A stretch of DNA of 64,000 nucleotides. Source: a virus. The DNA lies in IMG/VR virus record IMGVR_UViG_3300032287_003808, positions 1 through 64,000 of that record. The stretch is one strand, 5' to 3'. This document shows, one piece after another, positions 16,468-25,674 of this stretch. Under the pieces are notes generated by a model that saw only the letters and a program-made list of their open reading frames with translations, was not told the origin of the DNA and made no database searches. The translations under genes and the position numbers were made by a program. How positions within the stretch are numbered: position 1 is the stretch's first letter; each line of letters begins with the position of its first letter.

Positions 16468-17622
16468 TTATCCTACAAAAATAGTAAATGGTACATAATT
16501 TAATTGTTGTTGTAAAGAAGCAGCTTCAGCAGCTTTTCTTTCGAGTAAGCTTTGACGAGATGAATCGTTAAGATAAGCTCTTAAACGCTCAATTAACGCA
16601 AGTTTTTCAGCAGTCGCAGCAGCTATTAAATCACTTTGATTAAGCGTTACTTCCGCGTTAGGAATAGGAACAGTAGAATATTTTCCTCTAACATATCCTA
16701 AGATTTCTTTAACTATTGCTAAAGCATATTCAAATACCCATGAACGACCAATTGAATTTATTTGGGCGTATGTTGGATTTTCGTATGGTACTTGAGATAT
16801 ATTTGTAATAATACTTTGACCTGGGTCTGAATCAGCATATGGGTTATTTCTATCTGATCTTTTGATATATTGCACCCATAATTTTTTCATTGCGGGTCCT
16901 GGGATAGGGAATATTTTAAGGTTATTATTTATAAGCTCAAAAGAGTATTGTGAACGTCTAATTTGGTCGTTAAATTCTATAGCTTGTAATTTTTGTAAGT
17001 CAAAATTAACAGGCATCATTAAGAAGTTAATAGCGGGTGAATAACCACCAAAACCAAAACTATCTAATAATTGCATCATCCCAGTACCTGTGCCTGCATA
17101 TGGGTCAAAGTATCTTACAATAGCAGGAGGTGCTTCATAAAATACACGTTTGATTTCTAAATCTCCAGGACTAACAGATTGAGACACAGCCCATTCTTTT
17201 AAATCATAATTTTGATGTCCTTCTTTTAGATCTATTGATGCTGAGTACCATGTTATTCTTCCTCCTACTCCGGCTTCTGTACCGTACTGGTCAGCTAGAC
17301 GCATTTCCGTCGCCATGTTAGGTTGAGGCAATGCGTTATTACCAGGGGCAATATTAGTTGATGCTCCTTGAAATGAAAGGAAATTTTCTTGAGCTTGATA
17401 AGCGTAAAGTTCATTACCGTAAGTTGTAATAGCATCCTCAAGAGCCGCGTAAAAATTTAAGTCTTGTAACTCAATGTCCACAATAGGGTATCCTAATCTG
17501 CGAGAAGCAAATACAGCAAATTTATCAGCATCTGATTGAAAATCCGGGTCGTAATCATAAAAACCAAACGGAGTTTCTCCAGGTTGAAATGAACTAGAGC
17601 CAGGCCAAATTGGAATATTCAT
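16468..17622 (-). CDS. gp13: Neck protein gp13
   Basis: The 384-residue protein has FAVFASRRLGYPIVDIELQD near residue 40, a long helical C-terminal segment and the conserved stretch ALAKEILG-like EYALAIVKEILGYVRGKY followed by STVPIPNAEVTLN (about 295-330). This pattern is typical of gp13, the neck ring that binds the portal after packaging. It is first of a gp13-gp14-gp15 operon. A terminator lies upstream of it and a TATTTATA motif just before the start, so it is probably the start of a transcription unit. Confidence 0.87.
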   Translation of the reverse strand: MNIPIWPGSSSFQPGETPFGFYDYDPDFQSDADKFAVFASRRLGYPIVDIELQDLNFYAALEDAITTYGNELYAYQAQENFLSFQGASTNIAPGNNALPQPNMATEMRLADQYGTEAGVGGRITWYSASIDLKEGHQNYDLKEWAVSQSVSPGDLEIKRVFYEAPPAIVRYFDPYAGTGTGMMQLLDSFGFGGYSPAINFLMMPVNFDLQKLQAIEFNDQIRRSQYSFELINNNLKIFPIPGPAMKKLWVQYIKRSDRNNPYADSDPGQSIITNISQVPYENPTYAQINSIGRSWVFEYALAIVKEILGYVRGKYSTVPIPNAEVTLNQSDLIAAATAEKLALIERLRAYLNDSSRQSLLERKAAEAASLQQQLNYVPFTIFVG

Positions 17623-17637
17623 ATTTTTCTAGTTTAT

Positions 17638-17645
17638 TATAAATA
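17638..17645 (-). promoter_or_regulatory. late-type promoter motif TATTTATA
   Basis: TATTTATAATAAAC lies 15 bases upstream of gp13 and immediately after the T-run of a terminator, which strongly suggests a transcription restart. Confidence 0.6.
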
Positions 17646-17647
17646 TG

Positions 17648-17674
17648 AAAAAAAAGGGCCTCATTTAGAGGCCC
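17648..17674 (-). terminator. rho-independent terminator
   Basis: On the minus strand GGGCCTC pairs with GAGGCCC around a five-base loop, followed by eight T. It ends the fibre gene at 17697-18707. Confidence 0.92.
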
Positions 17675-17696
17675 ATTTTAAAAAGATATTTAAATT

Positions 17697-18707
17697 TTAA
17701 GCTGTTAAATCAACCCAAGCAGTTCCATCATAATAATATAATTTACTAGCACCTACTGATCCTGAAGCCATAATCATACCTTCAACAGGTGATCCTGGGT
17801 CTGTAGTTCTAACTGGTAGTTGAAGGACATCAGCTATACTTAAAGTTCCATCTGTAGTAAAATTCCAGTTTTGTGTTGCTCCTACAGTATCATAAGTAGT
17901 TATTGTGACGTCACCATTTTGAGTATTTGCATTACCTTGTCCACCATAGATATACACATCACCACCATTTTCTGTAGTACTGTTACCACCTTTTATTTCT
18001 ACAAATCCTGCAGTTCCATTAGTAGTGTCACCACCTTCTATACGAACATATCCACCACTTCCTGATACAGGTCCATATCCACCTCGAACTTTAATATCAC
18101 CACCAGTCCCACTATCTACACCACCGCGTCCTGCCCAAAGATATATATCACCACCTTCTCCTGAGCCACTTCCTTGGCCTGGGTTGATGACTAATCTTTC
18201 ACTAGAATAATTTGGTAAAATTCCATCTGGGGTGCTTATTACTGCTTGGTCAGTGCCGTTACCTAATTTTAAAGTATTTGTAGTTAAGTCTCCTGAGTTG
18301 ATATCACCTCTAGGTGTAGTTAATGTTGGGAATAAAGTGTTTCCTTTATTATCAAATTCCCAAGTAAAAGAGCTTGAATTTGCTGCGGTTGTAGTAACTT
18401 GAACTTGATGAGTAGAATCATCTACAAGTACATTTGCTTTTTCACCACCTAAGTATAAATTAGCATTTGATTCATCTATCGCACCTCCTGCTCTAATATG
18501 GATATGATTTGGGCCCGTTGGATCTAATACTATGTATTGATCTGTTCCTAAATTAACATCTGGTGTTAATTCTAAGGTTGCCGCTCCTAATCCATCACCT
18601 GAGCTAGATGGTATTGATTGGATAGCACTTGAAGAAAGGGTAATAGATCCGTTATCTGTATTTAAAGACCCTGAGATTAATGTTAATGATCCTGATATTA
18701 CTGGCAT
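17697..18707 (-). CDS. Tail fibre-like structural protein with Gly-rich repeats
   Basis: The 336-residue protein opens MPVISGSLTLISGSL, nearly the same as the upstream fibre gene (MPNLSGSLNLVSGSL). Residues 185-265 are Gly-rich strands with GGDIYLWAGRGG, GGDIKVRGGYG, GGYVRIEGGD and GGDVYIYGGQG, suggesting a beta-helix. It ends with VEGMIMASGSVGASKLYYYDGTAW-like residues, a frequent phage fibre tip. Probably a virion adhesin. It is followed by a strong terminator. Confidence 0.75.
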   Translation of the reverse strand: MPVISGSLTLISGSLNTDNGSITLSSSAIQSIPSSSGDGLGAATLELTPDVNLGTDQYIVLDPTGPNHIHIRAGGAIDESNANLYLGGEKANVLVDDSTHQVQVTTTAANSSSFTWEFDNKGNTLFPTLTTPRGDINSGDLTTNTLKLGNGTDQAVISTPDGILPNYSSERLVINPGQGSGSGEGGDIYLWAGRGGVDSGTGGDIKVRGGYGPVSGSGGYVRIEGGDTTNGTAGFVEIKGGNSTTENGGDVYIYGGQGNANTQNGDVTITTYDTVGATQNWNFTTDGTLSIADVLQLPVRTTDPGSPVEGMIMASGSVGASKLYYYDGTAWVDLTA

Positions 18708-18734
18708 GGTTTGTTATTTTTAGTTTATTTTGGT

Positions 18735-20573
18735 TTATAAATTTTCTATTCCTTTGAACAGATATACTAAATAAGTAAATGATGGACTAACATTTGTCAT
18801 GTTGGTTTTATATCCAATTTCTGGAAATTCAGCAACTGATGCTGATGGTCCAGGCGTGGAACTTCCCCAATATACTACTTCAAATGTTGCTTTTTGTCCT
18901 GGGTCTATTTTAATAGAATGGGATGTAGCAGGGATAACATTACTAATATTAGTATAATTACCCCACGATCCAGAAATAATATATGATGTGTTGAAAGTTC
19001 CAGTAATAAGTTTACTTCCTGAGTCTACTGCTGTTACTCCAGATACTGTGGCTGTTACATAAATACTTCCTGTAGCTCTATAAAATGCTTCTGCTTCTCC
19101 CATGTTATATATTGTAACAATATCTCCTGATGTATATCCGGCATTATATACTGGAGGAAGAGATACTACTGGTGATGGGGAGAATGGAGCTGATGCAAGG
19201 CTATTATTAACTAAAGAATAAGCTGTGATTTTTCTATCCCAAGGTAATACTATATATGTTCCATTAGTATATAATTCTGGGTTTCTAGTGTAAGAGTTAG
19301 ATGAGTTAGCTAAACTAAAAACACAATCTGAGTTAGTGTAGCTTTTATGGAGTAAAGTACTAGAGAGTGCAAAATCAGTAAGTGGATTAAGAGGTAATGT
19401 TGTTAAAGAACCTGTTATTACTGTAGCATTAGTTCCAGCTCCTAAAGTACCTTGAACTTGGCCGGTATTATTTAAGAAATTAATAGTACCATCAGATACA
19501 TAAATATCTTTCCAAGCCGCTGTTGGAGAACCTAAATCAAAAGATGATGTAGATGATCCTGGTGGGACGTTTGGAATAATAGATCCACTTACTAAAAGTG
19601 AGCCTGATATTTGAACATCATTTCCTGCTGCAAATATTAAATTTTTACGGTTTGAATCATCTGTCCCATTTCCAAGTATAAAAGCACCTGCTGTTGAACT
19701 AGAGATATTATATAAACCTTGAACATGTTGACTATCTCCTCGAGCTATTGTTCCTACTCCTTCAGTGTGAGAAGAAGCACCTAATGTTAAAGTAAGAGTA
19801 CCTTCAGCATGTGAATAACTTCCAAGAGATACATTACCAACTCCTTCACTATGAGCTGTATTTCCTCCTAATGTTAAAGTTTGGTTTACAAGTTGAGTGC
19901 TTGGATTAGAAAGTTGTGAGTAAAGTGCAATTGGCACACCAGCACCATAATCTATAACTGTATCGGTTAATTGGATCTGGGTTCTAGAAGCAGCAAAAAA
20001 TGAATTAGAAATAGTATATTGGATTATTGTACCAGCACTATCTACAAGAAGAGATTCTCCATTAATAAAAGATGATGTTATATTCCCAGTACTTGTAGGG
20101 AGTTGAATTAATCCATTAACTGTTGAATTAGTATCCCAAGCATATAATCCTGTATTGCTAGTTCCTTCAGCATGGGAAGCATATCCTAAAGCTGTGGAAT
20201 AAGCGCCTTCAGCGTGAGAAAAAGAACCGGATGCTAATGTACCTTCACCCTGAGCTGTAGAATCATTTTTAGCTATATTATTAGCATCTCCTGTAGTTAA
20301 AGATCCAATATTAATTATAGTATTTGAACCTGATACTGTAAGAGAACCAGTAATAGTAGTGTTTCCACTTATATTTTGACTTCCTGTAAATGAATTTGAT
20401 CCAGTAGTTACAAAAGATCCGGTTTCATTGATAGTAATAAAAGATCCAGTGTTGTTACTTGTTATTACTGATGATCCTGATATTGTAATATCTCCTCCTA
20501 ATATATCTAATGAACCTGTAAAAAGAGTTAAAGATCCAGATACTAAATTTAATGATCCTGATAAGTTTGGCAT
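18735..20573 (-). CDS. Tail fibre/adhesin with SHAEG-type repeats
   Basis: The 612-residue protein has an N-terminal SGS-repeat shaft (residues 1-100). Two blocks of YadA-like head repeats follow, containing SFSHAEGAYSTALGYASHAEG-like and SYSHAEGTLTLTLGASSHTEG-like units (about 118-140 and 245-285). A C-terminal region of about 250 residues is rich in Ser, Thr and Tyr, probably the receptor-binding part. The SHAEG units match those of the G2-type spike at 5586-7700. No autocleaving chaperone domain is seen at the C-terminus. Confidence 0.78.
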   Translation of the reverse strand: MPNLSGSLNLVSGSLTLFTGSLDILGGDITISGSSVITSNNTGSFITINETGSFVTTGSNSFTGSQNISGNTTITGSLTVSGSNTIINIGSLTTGDANNIAKNDSTAQGEGTLASGSFSHAEGAYSTALGYASHAEGTSNTGLYAWDTNSTVNGLIQLPTSTGNITSSFINGESLLVDSAGTIIQYTISNSFFAASRTQIQLTDTVIDYGAGVPIALYSQLSNPSTQLVNQTLTLGGNTAHSEGVGNVSLGSYSHAEGTLTLTLGASSHTEGVGTIARGDSQHVQGLYNISSSTAGAFILGNGTDDSNRKNLIFAAGNDVQISGSLLVSGSIIPNVPPGSSTSSFDLGSPTAAWKDIYVSDGTINFLNNTGQVQGTLGAGTNATVITGSLTTLPLNPLTDFALSSTLLHKSYTNSDCVFSLANSSNSYTRNPELYTNGTYIVLPWDRKITAYSLVNNSLASAPFSPSPVVSLPPVYNAGYTSGDIVTIYNMGEAEAFYRATGSIYVTATVSGVTAVDSGSKLITGTFNTSYIISGSWGNYTNISNVIPATSHSIKIDPGQKATFEVVYWGSSTPGPSASVAEFPEIGYKTNMTNVSPSFTYLVYLFKGIENL

Positions 20574-20593
20574 GGTTTATTGTTTTAATTTAT

Positions 20594-20601
20594 TATACAT
20601 A
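20594..20601 (-). promoter_or_regulatory. late-type promoter motif TATGTATA
   Basis: TATGTATAATAAA lies 20 bases upstream of the SHAEG-repeat fibre start, overlapping the end of the gene before it. Confidence 0.5.
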
Positions 20602-21087
20602 TTATATAGAAGCAACGAAATATTCTAATTGTATACTTCCTGAAAGTGCTTTAGCTTTAATGGTGTTTAATGAGTTAAAATAACTATAATATTCTTCATC
20701 TACATACCCTTCAACTACATAATCGGATGCGTTTGTAGCGTTAATATCAGCATCATTTAACATGATGGTTTTTCCAGCTGATAAGTTTAGAAGGGTGCTT
20801 TCTTGGTCGTCTGCTATAAGATATAAAGAGACATCAGATGATCCAGAAACATGAGTAATCCTAATGTACCTTACATCAGATTTTACAAATGAACCTGCTG
20901 TTTGTTCTTCTTCACTATCAACAAATTTAAGGATTTCAATTCCACTTCCACTAAAAGTAGAAACTATAGTATCAATTCTTCTAACCACTTGGTTAATACC
21001 ACTAATGGTTTTGAAGTTATTAGTTTTTTCTCTGTTGTTATTAGGGAGAAGTATTTCTTCCGTGATGGTTACATATAAGTTAGCCAT
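20602..21087 (-). CDS. Putative virion structural protein
   Basis: A 161-residue protein starting MANLYVTITEEILLPN. It is mostly predicted beta-strand, with SDVRYIRITHVSGSSDVSLYLIA in the middle and GSIQLEYFVASI at the end. I do not recognise a named family. Position, between PhoH and a fibre gene and with a late-type motif upstream, together with the beta-rich composition, suggest a small virion protein such as a fibre-attachment or head-decoration subunit. That role is inference. Confidence 0.65.
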   Translation of the reverse strand: MANLYVTITEEILLPNNNREKTNNFKTISGINQVVRRIDTIVSTFSGSGIEILKFVDSEEEQTAGSFVKSDVRYIRITHVSGSSDVSLYLIADDQESTLLNLSAGKTIMLNDADINATNASDYVVEGYVDEEYYSYFNSLNTIKAKALSGSIQLEYFVASI

Positions 21088-21100
21088 TCTATGTTTTTGT

Positions 21101-21108
21101 TATAAATA
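21101..21108 (-). promoter_or_regulatory. late-type promoter motif TATTTATA
   Basis: TATTTATAACAAAAAC lies 13 bases upstream of the 161-residue structural gene. Confidence 0.5.
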
Positions 21109-21132
21109 TTATAAAAGGCTTTTACTTGCGGT

Positions 21133-21831
21133 CTATCCCCTAATATCTTTGTATACCTCTAAGATATAGTCAACTATTGCATGCCTATGATTTTTCATCA
21201 ATGTAACTACTTCAAATCCAGGAACATCTTTCATGTGTTTACATACAACATCAAACCCTGATTGTTTGCGATCTTTTAAATCAATTTGAGCCCCATCACC
21301 ACAAAATATCATTTTAGCTCCATTACAAATACGAGTTAATAATAATTCAGTTTGATTATCTGTTAAATTTTGAGCTTCATCAACTACAACTAAACAATTT
21401 GTAAAGTTTCTACCTCGCATAAAAGATACAGGGACAATTTCGATTTCACCATCTATTATACATTTTTCGATTTTTTCTTTAGTATATAAACGATGCATGT
21501 TTTCATATACTGGCGCTGTAAATGGAGCAAGTTTTTCGTTTACATCTCCTGGAAGATAACCTATGTCTTCTCCAGCTACTACTGTTGGTCGGGTAATGAT
21601 TACTTTTTCAATTTCTCTACTAAACAATAAATCAAGGGCAACATTTGCTGCTAGCAAAGATTTACCTGAACCTGCTTTTCCTTTTAGTATCGTGACTGTA
21701 TTGTAAAGGATTTTTTCTTTAGCTTGTTTTTGCTCTTCGTTTAATTGGATATTAAACTTAATGGGACCTTTAGGTTTTCTTTTTGATTTAAAAACTTCTT
21801 GGGCTTCAGGACTTCTATTAAAATCAGACAT
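21133..21831 (-). CDS. phoH: PhoH-like ATPase
   Basis: The 232-residue protein has a Walker A motif GKAGSGKS (51-58) and a Walker B region LVVVDEAQN (about 147-155). It also has the PhoH signatures IITRPTVVAGEDIGYLPGD and MIFCGDGAQIDL. PhoH proteins are RNA/DNA-associated NTPases of uncertain role that are common in environmental phages. Here the gene sits inside the structural region between the capsid and fibre genes, downstream of a kinase-like gene. A TATTTATT variant motif precedes the start. Confidence 0.93.
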   Translation of the reverse strand: MSDFNRSPEAQEVFKSKRKPKGPIKFNIQLNEEQKQAKEKILYNTVTILKGKAGSGKSLLAANVALDLLFSREIEKVIITRPTVVAGEDIGYLPGDVNEKLAPFTAPVYENMHRLYTKEKIEKCIIDGEIEIVPVSFMRGRNFTNCLVVVDEAQNLTDNQTELLLTRICNGAKMIFCGDGAQIDLKDRKQSGFDVVCKHMKDVPGFEVVTLMKNHRHAIVDYILEVYKDIRG

Positions 21832-21846
21832 AAACTTTGTTTTATT

Positions 21847-21854
21847 AATAAATA
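21847..21854 (-). promoter_or_regulatory. late-type motif variant TATTTATT
   Basis: TATTTATTAATAAAAC lies 15 bases upstream of phoH. It differs from the main octamer in its last base. Confidence 0.4.
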
Positions 21855-21861
21855 TTAAAAA

Positions 21862-22563
21862 TCAACTATTTACTATATCAGTAAATACAATAGTATTCCC
21901 TCTCATTAAGAAATTACCAGGAGTAGGGTCTAAAACTCCAGCATCAATGATATCTTCCATATCTAAAGCAGAATTTAAATCATTTTTTATACCTACTAAT
22001 TGATTTAAAAAATCATATTTTTTAATTGTAGGTTCTACTGATGGGTCTAACTCTAATAATACTTTTTCTATTTCATTAATTTCTATTAAATTTTCTAAGA
22101 AATTATCTAAATAAGGTGCTTTTTTATTGTAGTTAGGGAATAACATTAAAAATAAATTAAATAAGTCTTTAGGTAATTCATTTAAATATTCTAACACAAT
22201 TACTCCAACATACTCACTTTGTTCAGATTCTTCTTCAAAATGAATTATATTATATATTTTAGGAAGATGTTTATAATTTGTTCCTAATAAATCTTCAGCA
22301 GTGTATACGTCATAAATGTTTTTAGTAATTTTAATAACTTTATTAGAATTTCCTATTTTAAAAACTTTTCCATTTGCTCCACTTCCTAAAAAAGAGTGTT
22401 CTTCATCATATTTGGTTATAGGAGTTAAATCTCTTTTATATTGGTTAAACAATTTAATAAAATCATCCCACGTTTCTGCTTTATCAAATTCAGACTGGGT
22501 AAATTCATTTAATATATTGAGAATTTCTTCTTTTATTAATGTTTTTAAATGAGATTTTTTCAT
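21862..22563 (-). CDS. Kinase-fold protein with capsid-targeting-like N-terminus
   Basis: I place the start at the ATG ending at 22563 (MKKSHLKTLIKEE), giving 233 residues; an in-frame ATG upstream overlaps the promoter-like motif. Residues 1-20 form an amphipathic helix ending ILNE. Residues 59-80 read as a protein-kinase N-lobe: LGSGANGKVFKI glycine loop, then VIKIT with Lys78. VIVLEYL (121-127) fits the hinge. LDPTPGNFL (211-219) gives a catalytic Asp212 and Asn217 with HRD-like spacing, and FTDI supplies Asp229. The protein ends there, without an activation segment or large C-lobe. The gene follows the capsid terminator. Kinase fold is likely; activity and substrates are unknown. Confidence 0.72.
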   Translation of the reverse strand: MKKSHLKTLIKEEILNILNEFTQSEFDKAETWDDFIKLFNQYKRDLTPITKYDEEHSFLGSGANGKVFKIGNSNKVIKITKNIYDVYTAEDLLGTNYKHLPKIYNIIHFEEESEQSEYVGVIVLEYLNELPKDLFNLFLMLFPNYNKKAPYLDNFLENLIEINEIEKVLLELDPSVEPTIKKYDFLNQLVGIKNDLNSALDMEDIIDAGVLDPTPGNFLMRGNTIVFTDIVNS

Positions 22564-22571
22564 GTTTTTGT

Positions 22572-22579
22572 TATACATA
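22572..22579 (-). promoter_or_regulatory. late-type promoter motif TATGTATA
   Basis: TATGTATAACAAAAAC lies 8 bases upstream of the kinase-like start, just after the capsid terminator. It fixes the start choice because the longer reading frame would begin inside the motif. Confidence 0.55.
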
Positions 22580-22582
22580 TAC

Positions 22583-22608
22583 AAAAAAAGCCTGGCTTTC
22601 GCCAGGCT
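22583..22608 (-). terminator. rho-independent terminator after major capsid gene
   Basis: On the minus strand AGCCTGGC pairs with GCCAGGCT around a GAAA tetraloop, followed by a run of T. It begins about 24 bases after the gp23 stop. It is the strongest hairpin in the window. Confidence 0.95.
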
Positions 22609-22631
22609 CTTTCAAACTATGATTCTATTGA

Positions 22632-24365
22632 TTAGATCAAGTTAGTGTTACTTACAAACACACGACCATAGAATTCAGGACGGATCATTTTCTTCGCGTA
22701 GCGAGTCAATAAACCTTTTCTTGGTGTAAATGTGTCTGGATCGTACACAAGTGGAGTCATAATTAATGGAATGTATGGGCTAAATGTAGCACCTGTTTCC
22801 AAGAATTGTGAACCTCTATAACCCATCAAGATAGTACCTTCAGTCATGTATGGATTCTTGTAAACTGTAAAGCGGTTGTTTAATTGACCTGCTTTTTGGA
22901 TACCGAATGCATAAGACATTTTAGTAGCTTCACCATCTGAAGTTGAAGCAAATCCTGGGATTGATTCAAGGATAGTTGCAACTGTAGGAGAAACAACCAT
23001 AAAGTTAGCACCTCCACGTAGAGTTTTCTGGTGGATTTTGTTACTTACTTTTTGGAATTTCGTTCCTAAAGTTTGGAACCATTGACCTTGTGTATTGTAG
23101 AATGCAAGATCTGTATAACCAGTTCCTGTAGAATTCAATTGTTGGTTGTTTTCAACATTCCAATATTCATCCCATGCAGAAGCATCTTGGATCAACATAT
23201 CAAGTATTTCAAGGTCGATTTCCAACGCGATATACTCAGACATGATTGATGTTAATTCAGCTTCAGCATCAAGAGCTTGATATGCATTCAAATCTTGAGC
23301 GAATTCAGGTGTCCATTGAGCATTCAACTTACGAGTTTTAGCAACAATAGCTTCTGATTTCAACTGAACGTTGATTTGTGGAATAGCTAATTGGTCTGCA
23401 GCAGAAGACTCAGCATTTGGATAACCACCACGAGCACCAGACTGATCTTCGAAATCACCACGGTAATTGTCAGTAGGTTGAACGTTATAGTACAAGAAGT
23501 TAGCAGTTGCATCTGAACCAGTTCCTGGGATACCATCACTAGCTGTAGATCCTGAAGCAGAACCAGAGAAAATAAATGTGATTGTGCTTGTACCGTTTGT
23601 AGTAGTAAACTCAGGTAACAAACGAGCATAAATTTGAGTTCCTGGGACACCAGAACCAGCTGAACCTGAAGCTGCTACGAATGCACGAACACCTTTAAAG
23701 TCAGGATTAGTAATGTTAGTACCAGCACCTACAAAATAAGTAACTTTTGAGTACTCATTTGCAGCAACAGATGCAGACAATTCAGCAGCGTATTTAACAT
23801 CAGCCCAAGACGCTTTTGAACGAGATACTTGAACAGAAGCTGAGAATTGGTTGATAGAGTATGCGAATCGACCAGCACCATACAAACCGTTAGATGCGTT
23901 AGCAGCAACTCCTGGGTTAGTGTTACCATACAAAGATGAAGTAGCACCATATACATCACCACCAGGTCCGAAAGGTCCAACAGGAGCAGTTTTTCCTTGA
24001 TCGTATTGGAAATCTAAGAAGAATACAAGTCCAGAAGGCAAGTTCATAGGTTGTACAGAAACGAATTCTTTAGTAGAAATCGAACCGAACACCTTACGTA
24101 CCAATGGAAGAGCAACTCCAGCCCATTGTGCACCTGTACCTACTGTAAAAGTACCACCTGTACCAGCAGTGTTAGTAGAAGATTCAACAACCAATTGTTT
24201 AGCTTGGTTTTCAAGGATTAAAGCCATGTTGTTTTTCTCAACTTCGCCACCTAATCCTTCTAGTAGGCCTGTTTTAGCCCATTTAGCAGCAATTCGAGCT
24301 GCATCACTCTGCATGTTTTTCCAACCGCTAGCAGAGCTTTCTAAAAGTGAATTAATGTTTGACAT
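22632..24365 (-). CDS. gp23: Major capsid protein gp23
   Basis: I choose the ATG ending at 24365 (MSNINSLLESSASGW), giving 577 residues; a longer reading frame extends 24 residues into the leader and lacks capsid features. Signatures are WAGVALPLVRKVFG, VSVQPMNLPSGLVFFLDF, MSEYIALEIDLEILDMLI and the C-terminal GLLTRYAKKMIRPEFYGRV. As in T4, the N-terminal about 70 residues form a helical scaffold-binding propeptide expected to be removed by gp21, probably near LVVE-SSTNT. It forms the hexamers of the head shell. The leader is A-rich (CAAAAACAAAAACAATG) without Shine-Dalgarno. Confidence 0.97.
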   Translation of the reverse strand: MSNINSLLESSASGWKNMQSDAARIAAKWAKTGLLEGLGGEVEKNNMALILENQAKQLVVESSTNTAGTGGTFTVGTGAQWAGVALPLVRKVFGSISTKEFVSVQPMNLPSGLVFFLDFQYDQGKTAPVGPFGPGGDVYGATSSLYGNTNPGVAANASNGLYGAGRFAYSINQFSASVQVSRSKASWADVKYAAELSASVAANEYSKVTYFVGAGTNITNPDFKGVRAFVAASGSAGSGVPGTQIYARLLPEFTTTNGTSTITFIFSGSASGSTASDGIPGTGSDATANFLYYNVQPTDNYRGDFEDQSGARGGYPNAESSAADQLAIPQINVQLKSEAIVAKTRKLNAQWTPEFAQDLNAYQALDAEAELTSIMSEYIALEIDLEILDMLIQDASAWDEYWNVENNQQLNSTGTGYTDLAFYNTQGQWFQTLGTKFQKVSNKIHQKTLRGGANFMVVSPTVATILESIPGFASTSDGEATKMSYAFGIQKAGQLNNRFTVYKNPYMTEGTILMGYRGSQFLETGATFSPYIPLIMTPLVYDPDTFTPRKGLLTRYAKKMIRPEFYGRVFVSNTNLI

Positions 24366-24393
24366 TGTTTTTGTTTTTGTTTTTAGTTTAAAA

Positions 24394-25674
24394 TTAAATA
24401 ATTCCTGCCAATTTTTGGAATCTAGCGACCATGTCATTTGATTCTACGATTGGCTGTTTTTTAGGCGCATTTAATACTTTTGATGCACTTCCTAAGTTTT
24501 CGTTTAATTTAGTAGCTTTAACTTTCAATCCCTCGTTTAAAGTTTCAAATACTAATTTAACTTCTCCAACTGTGGTAGCTTTATCAAAAGAACTAAGTAC
24601 TTTAACCTTTTGATTTTCATTTAAGTTTTTAGATTTAAAAATTTTGTTTGTGTAAAGCAATTTAGCATTTAACAAATTGATTTCATTTAAATCTTGACGA
24701 AGAGTTTCAATAGTAGCATAAGCTTCATCTAACTCAGACTTAAGACTTTCAAATGTAGAAGGCATGTTTGGTCCTTTTATATTATCTGAAGTAATGTATG
24801 TTACTTTACCATCTTTAGCTGAGAATCCTCCTAAACCAGCGTCTTCTTTAGCTTGTTTGGTTAAGTCTGCGATTTCAGCATCACTAGGAGAGTAAGAATC
24901 ATCTAATTTTCCTAATCGTTTAAAAGCAATAATTTTGTTTGGAAGTTCTTTCATAAGATCTTCTACAGCTCCAGATGAACCTAATCTATTAACAGCAGCT
25001 ACAACTTTGTTCATTAAATTTTTAACAAAATCTCCTGCTTTTGTTCCTTCTTCTAGATCTTCTTCTAAATCTTCTTCGTAGTTCATACCTTCGGTTTCCA
25101 TCGCATCGATTTCTCGTAAAAGTTCTTCTAAATTGATTTCTTCATCATCGGACATTTCTATTTCTTCTCTGTCTCCTGTTTCATCTTCTTCAGCATCTAC
25201 TTCTACTTCTCCATTTTTCATTAGATCCATAAGTACATCTTCGATCATTTTCTTTAGATCTTCATCAGTGAAATCTTCAAGGTCAATAGGTTCACCTTCT
25301 TCTTCATCCTCTTCAAACTTTTCAACTTCAACTTCTTCGTCTTCGTTTTCGTCTTCGTTTAGTTCTCCGAATAATTCATTTAAATCCAAATCTTCTTCCA
25401 TAGATCCCTCATCTCCGTATTCGTCTTCATCTAATGCTTTTGACATATCTGAAAATCCTACGTCTCCTTCAGCTCTTGATTTTCCAAATCCGACTTCTTC
25501 TAAGTCTTCTTTTTCATCCTCATCAGCCATTTCTTGGAGTTTAAGAGAAATCATAGATTTCAATTGTGGAGCAAATGACTCTTCTAGAACTGCTTTAGCA
25601 TTTGCGATTGCAGTTTCCTTAACGGTCTTAGCATCAGCAATTGCTTCTTTAAGCAAATTTCTGTTTGTTGACAT
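24394..25674 (-). CDS. gp22: Prohead core scaffold protein gp22
   Basis: The 426-residue protein opens MSTNRNLLKEAIADAKTVKE, typical of gp22. It has an extremely acidic middle (about 60-210, runs of Glu/Asp) and a helical C-terminal part (EAYATIETLRQDLNEINLLN, then LLYTNKIFKSKNLNE). gp22 forms the assembly core on which gp23 polymerises and is cut to peptides by gp21. T4 gp22 is 269 residues; the extra length here is mainly the acidic insert. The gene lies between gp21 and gp23 in T4 order. Confidence 0.9.
   Translation of the reverse strand: MSTNRNLLKEAIADAKTVKETAIANAKAVLEESFAPQLKSMISLKLQEMADEDEKEDLEEVGFGKSRAEGDVGFSDMSKALDEDEYGDEGSMEEDLDLNELFGELNEDENEDEEVEVEKFEEDEEEGEPIDLEDFTDEDLKKMIEDVLMDLMKNGEVEVDAEEDETGDREEIEMSDDEEINLEELLREIDAMETEGMNYEEDLEEDLEEGTKAGDFVKNLMNKVVAAVNRLGSSGAVEDLMKELPNKIIAFKRLGKLDDSYSPSDAEIADLTKQAKEDAGLGGFSAKDGKVTYITSDNIKGPNMPSTFESLKSELDEAYATIETLRQDLNEINLLNAKLLYTNKIFKSKNLNENQKVKVLSSFDKATTVGEVKLVFETLNEGLKVKATKLNENLGSASKVLNAPKKQPIVESNDMVARFQKLAGII

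Noticed and set aside
5586-20573. Possible diversity-generating retroelement acting on fibre genes
   Set aside because: No reverse transcriptase or template repeat was found in the window, despite plausible target genes.
23387-23980. Minus-strand alternative frames inside the major capsid gene
   Set aside because: They lie in other frames of gp23, have Leu/Val/Ser-biased shadow composition and no own leader.
22632-24437. Longer capsid start 24 codons upstream of MSNINSLL
   Set aside because: The extra residues overlap the A-rich leader and lack capsid-propeptide features; the downstream ATG fits gp23.
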